Assembly: GCA_001787475.1 (NCBI GenBank)
Contig: MFXB01000018.1
Span: 1-16,425 of the forward strand
Length of the DNA stretch: 16,425 bases
Origin: Candidatus Peregrinibacteria bacterium RIFCSPLOWO2_01_FULL_48_20
Lineage (GTDB): Bacteria > Patescibacteriota > Gracilibacteria > UBA1369 > 2-02-FULL-48-14
Direction: 5' to 3'
The notes under the pieces: generated by a model
What the model was told of the DNA's origin: nothing
The model's input: only the letters and a program-made list of their open reading frames with translations
Database searches by the model: none
Position numbers and translations under genes: made by a program
Shown here: positions 1 through 5,909 of the stretch, piece after piece
Numbering within the stretch: the stretch's first letter is position 1
Layout: each line of letters starts with the position of its first letter

Positions 1-1493
1 CAAAAATCACGGACAGCAACATTTTGAAGAAAATCGATGAGGTGCTTTCCATCGCCGACAAGGCGGAAACCATGCTCGACGGCATTCAAGATGACGTGAC
101 GAGCGGTGACGTGGAATCCAAAGAAATGGAACAATTCTGGGGTGACCTTGATAAGCTGGGTCGCACGATTGAACCTCGTGTTGAGAAGGTTCTAAAGTAT
201 GTGGAGAAGAGTTCCATCAATCTTTCTTCCGCGGATCAAAGTTTGCTCGACGCGGTTGAGGATCTGATGCAGGAAGATCACGGACAGTGTAACAACTGTG
301 GACGTTTGAATGACATTTACGATCAGGATACCGCCAATTACATGGGACAATACATTTCCGATGACATGCTTAACGACCTCATCACTCAAATCACATCCGC
401 GGTTGCCGAATCTTTGATGCAATACGTGGACGATGAAGTTTCACAAAAAGTTTTGCAGGCCGTGCTTGCTCACCTTGATCAATTCAAGAAGGACAAGTTC
501 GGGGCAGACTTTGCCAATGATCTTTTGGAAAACCAATCGACGGTTTTGGCCAGCATGGAAGAGATAGACTTTGACGACACCAACACATCTGCAGGTCTTG
601 CTCAAGAAGTGAATGAGCTTGAAACCCTTTACGACGAAATGGTTGAACTTCCTATGCCGGATGCCGATTTGGCCACCGAGGTTTCCGATTACTGGACGGA
701 CGTGAGCACGATCATCAACGGAACGGTGGAAGCCACCGAAGAGGAAATGACCGAGCTCGTTACGGAAGGACAACACTGGCTTGCAGAGTGTGTAGCCGCC
801 AAGTACGAATACAACTTGGGTCTCAATGATGTGCCAGGTCCCTTCGATGAAGGCTACGATGACACTTGGTACGCCGGTTACGTTTTCGAAGGTCTTGGAG
901 ATCAATGGCAAGGTTATAAAGATTCCACAGGAGAACTTACCTATACCTACGGTCCTTCCGATACCACGCTTCGAGCGGAAGCTCTGAAGATGGTGCTGGC
1001 CGCCCTTGGTTATGAGGAATCGGGCAGCGATGGAGGCAGCAACTGGTGGGCCGGATGGCAAAGCGCCGGACAATCGGAAGGTCTTACCCTCGCTTCCGCC
1101 GATCTCAGTCAAAGTGTTACTCGAGGTGAAGTCTTCCGTTTGATGTTTGAAGCCACGGGTATGACGGGCTCCGCTTACCAAGGATACTTCCCAGATGTGA
1201 ATAGCTCCGTTGACTACTCTCCCGTGGAAGCCCTCTATGAAGCCGGTATGGTTACCGGAGACGGCGACACAGGTTACGCTCGACTCAACGATACTTTGAA
1301 CCGAGCCGAAGTAGCCGCTCTCATTTCTCGCATGATGGAGTGGGATGAAACGGAAAGTTTCATTGACGAAGATCTTGTCGCTTATACGGATTCCGGTGTT
1401 TCCATCGCTTCCGAAGAGGAGGGGTTCTGGAGCAACGTGCTCGGCTTTATGAGCCGCATGCTCAGCAAACTTCTTCCCGCCAATTTGTTCTAG
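1..1493 (+). CDS. SLH-domain surface protein, 5' end outside the window
   Basis: The frame is open from base 3, so the gene starts upstream. The first possible start (TTG at 24) has no ribosome site and is probably internal. The visible part is about 490 residues, strongly acidic. Its first half is predicted helical and holds one CxxC pair (CNNC, near residue 90 counted from 24). The last third carries SLH-like repeats at about residues 288-332, 340-382 and 389-440. The last is clearest: FPDV, then EALYEAGMVTGDGDTG, then LNRAEVAALISRMM, matching the SLH pattern F-DV...G...TRAE. SLH domains usually tether exported proteins to cell-wall polymer, so this is probably an S-layer or cell-surface protein with its SLH anchor at the C-terminus. 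What the N-terminal half does is unknown. It ends with TAG just before a hairpin terminator. Confidence 0.8.
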   Translation, partial: KITDSNILKKIDEVLSIADKAETMLDGIQDDVTSGDVESKEMEQFWGDLDKLGRTIEPRVEKVLKYVEKSSINLSSADQSLLDAVEDLMQEDHGQCNNCGRLNDIYDQDTANYMGQYISDDMLNDLITQITSAVAESLMQYVDDEVSQKVLQAVLAHLDQFKKDKFGADFANDLLENQSTVLASMEEIDFDDTNTSAGLAQEVNELETLYDEMVELPMPDADLATEVSDYWTDVSTIINGTVEATEEEMTELVTEGQHWLAECVAAKYEYNLGLNDVPGPFDEGYDDTWYAGYVFEGLGDQWQGYKDSTGELTYTYGPSDTTLRAEALKMVLAALGYEESGSDGGSNWWAGWQSAGQSEGLTLASADLSQSVTRGEVFRLMFEATGMTGSAYQGYFPDVNSSVDYSPVEALYEAGMVTGDGDTGYARLNDTLNRAEVAALISRMMEWDETESFIDEDLVAYTDSGVSIASEEEGFWSNVLGFMSRMLSKLLPANLF

Positions 1494-1519
1494 CACGCAC
1501 GTAGCGTAGCGCATATAAA

Positions 1520-1547
1520 AAGGAGTTCCCCGAAAGGGGAGCTCCTT
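1520..1547. terminator. Hairpin terminator between convergent genes
   Basis: AAGGAG-TT-CCCC, loop GAAA, GGGG-AG-CTCCTT forms a 12-pair stem with one G-T wobble and a stable GNRA-type loop. Read on the minus strand it is followed by a T-run (TTTTTATATG), so it is best as the terminator of the mltG operon, whose TAA stop lies at its edge. Read on the plus strand the T-run is poor, but it may still stop the SLH gene. Confidence 0.8.
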
Positions 1548-2601
1548 ATAAATACTCAGCCTTATTCGCTTCGTGCTCCTCGTTGGTCACGGCGTAGTGC
1601 ACGTCACCTTCGTCGTCGGTCAGGTAAAACCAATAGTCGGAAATTTCAGGAACCAGTGCGGCCTGCAAACTGGCGAGGCCTGGATTTCCAATGGCGGTGG
1701 GAGGAAGGCCGGTATTGAGGCGCGTGTTATAAGGATTGTCGTTCGCCAAATCCTCAGGGCTGAGTTCTCCGTCGTTTTGTGTGTAGAGCAGCGTGGCGTC
1801 AATGCCGAGCATCCAATCGTTGTCGAGCCGTTTCCAAATGATTCCGGAAACGAGCGACAAATCTTTTTCCGTTCGCACTTCCTTCTCTATCATTGAGGCC
1901 ACAATCACCATTTCACGAATGCTTCGACTTTCGGCTTCCATGGCGGCCTGCATCTCATCGGTCCACTTGGCGTCGAAGTTTTCAAGCAGGGTGCGCGTGA
2001 AACTTTCCACCGTGAAATTGGCGCTATCTATAAAATAGGTGTCCGGGAAAAGAAAACCTTCAAGGCCTCCGTTGCCTTCCAAAAAAACGTAATCGAACTT
2101 GCAGTTGATAGCGCAGGTTTTGAATGTGCCCGCTTCCGCGAGTCCCAATTCCACCAACTCCGCGTCGATGTCCTCAATCGTCCAACCTTCGAGCACCGTG
2201 ATGGCCATTTCGCCGGTGCCTTGCGTGGTGAGAACGGTAATGATTTCACGCAAGGTCATGCCCGAGCTGAGAACAAAACGACCATAGCGCAGACTGCCAT
2301 CGAGATCTTCTTCTTCCACCGTCCGCACAAAACTCACTTCACTCACAATAAGGTTTTCATCCTCCAAGTTTTCCGCAATCGTTTCCGCGCCGGATCCTTT
2401 TTCCACATCAAAAATGATTTTTTCTTCGCTGCCCTTGTCGGCGGCTTCATTGAGGTCGTAACGCCAAAAGGGTCGCCAAAAATTCCACACTCCAAAAACG
2501 AGCACGAGCACCAGAACGAGTTGAAGCAGTCGTTTTTCCATTACTCGACCGAAGGGAGAGTTAAATAAAAAGAAATAAAATTTATGCCTGGGGTTTTTCA
2601 C
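1546..2601 (-). CDS. mltG: Endolytic murein transglycosylase MltG
   Basis: MltG (YceG family) cleaves nascent peptidoglycan glycan strands at the membrane and so sets strand length. The protein has a short cytoplasmic start, one membrane segment at about residues 25-42, a LysM-like stretch at about 60-110 and the catalytic domain after 130. Family signatures are visible: SMIEKEVRTE with the catalytic Glu at about 239, NPYNTRLNTGLPP followed by IGNPG at about 279-298, and a C-terminal VHYAVTNEEHEAN. Length 351 is normal. The GTG start at 2601 overlaps the end of ybaB by 20 bases and has GGGAG three bases upstream; an ATG at 2541 (MEKRLLQL) is an alternative with no ribosome site. CAINC (Cys 163 and 167) is an unusual cysteine pair for this family. 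It is the last gene of a minus-strand unit and ends at the hairpin. Confidence 0.93.
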   Translation of the reverse strand: MKNPRHKFYFFLFNSPFGRVMEKRLLQLVLVLVLVFGVWNFWRPFWRYDLNEAADKGSEEKIIFDVEKGSGAETIAENLEDENLIVSEVSFVRTVEEEDLDGSLRYGRFVLSSGMTLREIITVLTTQGTGEMAITVLEGWTIEDIDAELVELGLAEAGTFKTCAINCKFDYVFLEGNGGLEGFLFPDTYFIDSANFTVESFTRTLLENFDAKWTDEMQAAMEAESRSIREMVIVASMIEKEVRTEKDLSLVSGIIWKRLDNDWMLGIDATLLYTQNDGELSPEDLANDNPYNTRLNTGLPPTAIGNPGLASLQAALVPEISDYWFYLTDDEGDVHYAVTNEEHEANKAEYL

Positions 2602-2911
2602 CAGCTCCCAGTCCGGGTAGATCCATTCCCAAATCGCCCATCATGCCGCGCATTCTTTCGGCTGCCACTTCTTGTGATTTCTTGATGGCCTTGTTGAAAA
2701 CGGTGAGCAAAATCGTCTGAAGCTTGGATTGGTTTTCCGGTTTCATGGCTTCTTCCGAAATGCGTACTTCCACCACTTCTTGTTCGCCGTTGATGATGAC
2801 CACCACGCCTTCGCCTTCCGCTTCAATGTGCAGATTTCTCAGCTCTTCTTTGATTTTTTTCGCTTGTTTTTGCAGTTTGTAGAGGTCCTTCGCTTGTCCA
2901 AAGAGTCCCAT
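2582..2911 (-). CDS. ybaB: YbaB/EbfC nucleoid-associated protein
   Basis: This small DNA-binding protein of the YbaB/EbfC family is normally a dimer and is often encoded between dnaX and recR. The 109 residues show the family layout: an N-terminal helix rich in Lys, Gln and Glu (LYKLQKQAKKIKEELRN), a central beta part with VVVIINGEQEVVEVRISEEAM, then a helical part ending in a Met/Gly-rich tail. The start is set at ATG 2911 (MGLFGQAKDL), where family homology begins. The frame is open upstream to 3001, but that stretch overlaps the preceding gene and does not look like YbaB. No Shine-Dalgarno is visible. Here its partner is mltG rather than dnaX or recR, an unusual pairing. Confidence 0.9.
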   Translation of the reverse strand: MGLFGQAKDLYKLQKQAKKIKEELRNLHIEAEGEGVVVIINGEQEVVEVRISEEAMKPENQSKLQTILLTVFNKAIKKSQEVAAERMRGMMGDLGMDLPGLGAGEKPQA

Positions 2912-2949
2912 AGAATTGTATAAAGAGTAAGCGGGAAGAGTATAGCGTT

Positions 2950-3957
2950 TTAATTCAAAGACTCCAAGTACGTTTCCACAAGCTCCCACTGCGTTGCCCA
3001 TTCCAAAATGCCTTCATCCTGCAGTTTTTGCATTTCACTGAAAAAGTAGCGGAGCGCGTCTTCATTTTCTTCCACAAAGTTGTTCGAGGGGAAGTAGAGG
3101 TTAAGTTTGGCGATGCGCTTGGAATCTCGATAGGCATTCACTTCTTTTACAATTGCTACAAAAGCATCCGTATCTTCGGACGTGAGAGGGCAGTTCGTTT
3201 TGAGGCAATCGGAACTCCCCTCGGCCAGAGTGTCGAGTCGCCCAAGTTCGCCACTGCTGATGACGAGCGTACCGTCTTCATCGTGCTCAAAATCTTCAAG
3301 GTCCTTGAGTTTTATCAAGTAAATGCGATCCTCCAAGTCTTCAGGTACATTGTAGTGGTAGGCTTCCTTTTCAATAAATTTGTCGTCCCATTCCGGGTTT
3401 GGACGGTTTTTTTGTTCGATGCCGTAAACGTGCATTCCCACGATTCCATTGATGTAGTCGAAGCCGGCCAACGTTGCCGCCGTGACCCAATCGTTTTTAC
3501 TTCCGCCTCCACTGCAACCGTGATTGTTTTCGGTCCCGACCAAAGCGTCCATCAACTCTTTGTTTTCAATAAATTCGAGCGAATACGCCTCTGCGGTTTT
3601 GAGTTCCGTCGTTTTTCCCCAGCCGAGGTCACAGTGGGTTCCCACTCCATGTCCGCGCTCCAAAACCTCCCGCATGATGTTCACTCCCCACGTTTCATTG
3701 GCCCGCGCAAAAGGCTTTTCCGATTCGATAGTGAGGATGGCTTCATATTCCTCCGCGAGGTCCATTCCATAGCGCAGTTGTTCCACATGCCGTAGGAAGA
3801 GATCTTCATTCAGGTCGTCCTTCCAGTCTCCCTCCATGTGGGTCATGGTGGTGAGGTAGAGAGGGTAGGTCTCGACGGGTTCAGCGACGATTTCGTCCTG
3901 GTTGCTGCTGCAGGCCTGTAAAAGGAAGAGTGCTCCTAAAAGGAGAAGTTTTTTCAT
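2950..3957 (-). CDS. Lipoprotein with a polysaccharide-deacetylase-like domain
   Basis: The N-terminus is a lipoprotein signal: MKKLLLLGALFLLQAC with the lipidated Cys at 16, so the protein should be anchored outside the membrane. The mature part (about 320 residues) resembles the NodB/glycoside hydrolase-deacetylase beta-alpha barrel. It has THMEGDW at 39-45 where NodB enzymes have their first metal motif, HGVGTHCD at 103-110 like the HxxxxH metal motif, and HGCSGGG followed by DWVTAATLAGFDY at 146-168. Family membership is inferred from these motifs; the substrate is unknown, with cell-wall or surface glycan the natural guess. AGGA lies about eight bases before the ATG. It starts 9 bases after the preceding minus-strand gene, so the two are co-transcribed. 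Confidence 0.68.
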   Translation of the reverse strand: MKKLLLLGALFLLQACSSNQDEIVAEPVETYPLYLTTMTHMEGDWKDDLNEDLFLRHVEQLRYGMDLAEEYEAILTIESEKPFARANETWGVNIMREVLERGHGVGTHCDLGWGKTTELKTAEAYSLEFIENKELMDALVGTENNHGCSGGGSKNDWVTAATLAGFDYINGIVGMHVYGIEQKNRPNPEWDDKFIEKEAYHYNVPEDLEDRIYLIKLKDLEDFEHDEDGTLVISSGELGRLDTLAEGSSDCLKTNCPLTSEDTDAFVAIVKEVNAYRDSKRIAKLNLYFPSNNFVEENEDALRYFFSEMQKLQDEGILEWATQWELVETYLESLN

Positions 3958-3966
3958 ACTGCAATC

Positions 3967-4608
3967 CTAGTCTTGCATTTCAGGAATGAGCAAGCGATTT
4001 TCAAGGCAAGACGGGCAATTGCGATTCAACAAGTTTTCCAAGACATCCTCAAAGGTGAGTGGTTCTTTCCGTTCCTTTTCGAGCAGATGCTTGTACATCC
4101 GAAAGCGCCCCTCCAGTTCAGGTTGAAGGCGGAAAGTGAGGACGGCCGTTTTTTCAGGTTGGATTTCACCGATGTCGGTGAATCCCAATCTGTTATTTTG
4201 ACCGATCACTCTACCCATCCTCAATTCGTGCACGAATCCATCAATCGCCAAACAGGACATATTCTCCAGTTTTTCCGCCCAATCCTTATCCGTTTCCGGA
4301 GTTGCAATGTAAGCAACTTTCTCCAGCTTCGACCATCCTTGAGAGCCCGATTCGAACTGGTCTTTTAAAAATGGCTTATCCTCCAGTTTTTTTGAAAGTC
4401 TCAACACTTTGTCCACGGATTCTTTACTCATCCCCGCCAATTTTCCAGCAAATTCATGGATGCTTGTATAGCCCCTCTTTTTATAAAGGCGGCGTTTCAG
4501 CACCTCGGGGAGAAGGCCTGCAAATCGGCGTCTCCAAATGCGCGCTTTCACGCCGTATTCTTTACAGAGAGCATAAAGTTCTTTGTCGGAGAGTTTTTGA
4601 AAGTTCAT
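3967..4608 (-). CDS. HNH-endonuclease-family protein lacking the HNH domain
   Basis: The 213-residue protein has the N-terminal and middle parts seen in a large family usually labelled 'HNH endonuclease'. LSDKELYALCKEYGVKAR is followed by the hallmark RRLYKKRGYTSIHEFAGKLAGMSKESVDKVLRL at about 39-71, then a helical spacer, then AVLTFRLQPELEGRFRMYKHLL and LTFEDVLENLL at 155-194. In relatives an HNH nuclease follows. Here the protein ends 12 residues after a CPSC pair (198-201), with no HNH residues. It may be a DNA-binding regulator derived from that family, or a shortened remnant. The family call rests on recognition of these motifs, without alignment. It is the first gene of the minus-strand unit, directly downstream of an extended -10 promoter and a palindrome. 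Confidence 0.6.
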   Translation of the reverse strand: MNFQKLSDKELYALCKEYGVKARIWRRRFAGLLPEVLKRRLYKKRGYTSIHEFAGKLAGMSKESVDKVLRLSKKLEDKPFLKDQFESGSQGWSKLEKVAYIATPETDKDWAEKLENMSCLAIDGFVHELRMGRVIGQNNRLGFTDIGEIQPEKTAVLTFRLQPELEGRFRMYKHLLEKERKEPLTFEDVLENLLNRNCPSCLENRLLIPEMQD

Positions 4609-4629
4609 AAGAGGGGATTTATTGAGCGA

Positions 4630-4638
4630 ATTCTACCA
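4630..4638 (-). promoter_or_regulatory. Extended -10 promoter for the 4608-1546 operon
   Basis: On the minus strand TGGTAGAAT matches the extended -10 form TGnTATAAT at five of six hexamer bases plus the TG. The predicted start near 4623 gives a leader of about 15 bases before the ATG at 4608. No good -35 box is seen at the expected spacing, which is normal for extended -10 promoters. Confidence 0.5.
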
Positions 4639-4643
4639 TAAAA

Positions 4644-4661
4644 AGTGAGGACATGCTCACT
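4644..4661. promoter_or_regulatory. Operator-like palindrome AGTGAG-N6-CTCACT
   Basis: Two perfect 6-base arms are separated by six bases (GACATG). The site lies just upstream of the minus-strand -10 box, covering the spacer and -35 region of that promoter. This is where a dimeric repressor or activator would act. The binding protein is unknown; the first gene of the operon is one possible candidate. Confidence 0.4.
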
Positions 4662-4694
4662 AATTGAATAGACAGGAATAGTTTTATAGTAGGG

Positions 4695-4724
4695 TTTACA
4701 AATTTTCAGTGAAGGCATTAGTAT
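4695..4724 (+). promoter_or_regulatory. Possible weak promoter for bL25
   Basis: TTTACA (4695-4700), an 18-base spacer and TAGTAT (4719-4724) lie about 140 bases before the bL25 ATG. TAGTAT matches the -10 consensus at only four of six bases. A short hairpin (TCCG/CGGA followed by TTTT, 4796-4814) lies in the resulting leader. Apart from these and the divergent promoter elements, nothing else is seen in the 4609-4866 gap. Confidence 0.25.
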
Positions 4725-4866
4725 CTGCTCTTCTTGACTCCTTATATATGAAACTCTCAGAAAACATTGTGCCTTTGGTGCCGATTCTTATTGCGTCCGA
4801 TTAAGCCGGATTTTCCTCTTGCCTTATTTCAGATCAATCGCTAAAATCCCTCCGCCAAGCATAATT

Positions 4867-5559
4867 ATGGAACAAGTTCTTCTGCCCGCAAAAATCCGAG
4901 ATCTCTCTGTAAAGGCGAAAAATCTTCGCAAAATGAACTTCATTCCGGCCGAATTCTACGGTCACGGAGTTCAAAACATGAGTTTGCAGTTGGACTACCA
5001 AACGTTTCGCAAGCTTTTTAAGAAAGCTGGATACAACACCGTGATTACTTTGGAAATCGATGGAAATGGGGAGAAGAGCGTGCTGGTTCATGAGGTGGAT
5101 CGCAATCCGGTGACGGATCTTTTCTCTCATGTGGAGTTTATTAACGTTCGAATGGATGAGGCCGTGACGACCACGGTACCCGTGCGTTTGGAAGGAACGG
5201 CTCCAGCGGTTCGCGACGGAGGCGGAGTGCTCGTTCAAAGTCTCGATGAAATTGAGATCACTTGTTTGCCCGGTGATTTGATTCCTGAAATCGTTCTCAA
5301 TATTGAGTTGCTTACGGAAATCAACATGGGTCTTCACGTTTCCGACGTCAAACTTTCCGATAAAATTAAGATCCTTACCGATCCCGAGGCTTCCATAGTT
5401 ATGGTGGCTGCTCCTCAAGAGGAAGAGGTGGCTCCTGTGGAAGCGCCCACCGCCGCTGATGTGGAAATCACCACCGCCAAGCCTGAAGAAGGAGCGGAAG
5501 GTGCTGCTCCGGCTGCTGAAGGCAAGGCTGAAGCCAAAGAAGGAAAGAAAGAAGAATAG
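4867..5559 (+). CDS. rplY: 50S ribosomal protein bL25 (TL5/Ctc form)
   Basis: bL25 binds 5S rRNA in the large subunit. The 230 residues follow the long form of the family. The 5S-binding beta domain is at about 1-92 (PAKIRDLSVKAKNLRKMNFIPAEFYG, then VLVHEVDRNPVTDLFSHVEFINV). The TL5 C-terminal domain follows at about 95-182 (VPVRLEGTAPAVRDGGGVLVQSLDEIEI, LPGDLIPEIVLNIELL). The protein ends in a low-complexity Ala/Glu/Lys/Pro tail (183-230), common in this protein. The start is placed at ATG 4867 (MEQVLLPAKI) because homology begins there; the frame is open upstream to 4819 without recognisable sequence. There is no Shine-Dalgarno before the ATG. It ends 11 bases from a convergent small gene. 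Confidence 0.93.
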   Translation: MEQVLLPAKIRDLSVKAKNLRKMNFIPAEFYGHGVQNMSLQLDYQTFRKLFKKAGYNTVITLEIDGNGEKSVLVHEVDRNPVTDLFSHVEFINVRMDEAVTTTVPVRLEGTAPAVRDGGGVLVQSLDEIEITCLPGDLIPEIVLNIELLTEINMGLHVSDVKLSDKIKILTDPEASIVMVAAPQEEEVAPVEAPTAADVEITTAKPEEGAEGAAPAAEGKAEAKEGKKEE

Positions 5560-5570
5560 CTTTGCGTCTC

Positions 5571-5810
5571 CTAACGAGTTAATTCTTCCAGGAGTTTTTT
5601 CAGTGATTCGGCTTCTGTTTGCTGCGCATTTTCCGGGGACTGGAGGTTCAAAATAAAATGATCTCCGGGCTTTGCGTCGAGAGGGAGAAGAGTTTTAGGA
5701 AGGCGAATCTTCTCTTCCAAACTACCTTTGCGTAGGAGAAGAACAGCACTATTATCTTCATCGTTCAGGTAGCTGGTTTCGTACTGATATTTAAATGGAT
5801 TGAAAAGCAT
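5571..5810 (-). CDS. Small DUF3006-like protein
   Basis: A 79-residue soluble protein starting MLFNPFKYQYETSY. SAVLLLRKGSLEEKIRLPKTLLPLDAKPGDHFIL resembles the pattern of DUF3006-type small proteins (hydrophobic strand, then an LP..LLP...K.GD motif), followed by a Gln/Glu-rich helical end. Its function is unknown. The frame stays open to an ATG at 5909, but that extension would translate the terminator hairpin of the upstream pyrophosphatase gene. The start at 5810, 17 bases after the predicted transcription start of an extended -10 promoter, is therefore preferred. It converges with bL25 with an 11-base gap and no terminator between them. Confidence 0.65.
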   Translation of the reverse strand: MLFNPFKYQYETSYLNDEDNSAVLLLRKGSLEEKIRLPKTLLPLDAKPGDHFILNLQSPENAQQTEAESLKKLLEELTR

Positions 5811-5833
5811 GGCATGAATGGTGTGAAGGAATG

Positions 5834-5842
5834 ATTCTAGCA
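5834..5842 (-). promoter_or_regulatory. Extended -10 promoter for the small DUF3006-like gene
   Basis: On the minus strand TGCTAGAAT fits TGnTATAAT with one mismatch. It lies between the hppA terminator and the ATG at 5810, with a predicted leader of about 17 bases. This placement supports the shorter start. Confidence 0.45.
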
Positions 5843-5853
5843 AAATCGACCCA

Positions 5854-5889
5854 CAAAAAAAGTGCCAATTCATTTTTTGGATTGACACT
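5854..5889 (-). terminator. Rho-independent terminator of hppA
   Basis: On the minus strand AGTGTCAAT (5889-5881) and ATTGGCACT (5869-5861) pair over nine positions with one G-U, around an 11-base loop, followed by a run of seven T. It lies about 20 bases after the hppA stop. Confidence 0.85.
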
Positions 5890-5909
5890 CTTATGAAGCG
5901 ATTTCTCAC

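Noticed and set aside
441..1514. Long minus-strand frame opposite the SLH gene (357 codons)
   Set aside because: Its translation has no recognisable domain and is a low-stop-density shadow of the SLH gene, whose repeats are clear on the other strand.
3028..3795. Plus-strand frame opposite the lipoprotein gene (255 codons)
   Set aside because: No domain, Val/Phe-rich shadow composition; the minus-strand gene has a lipobox and family motifs.
4734..4748. TTGACT with TATATA as a promoter before bL25
   Set aside because: The two elements are only a few bases apart, so they cannot form a -35/-10 pair.
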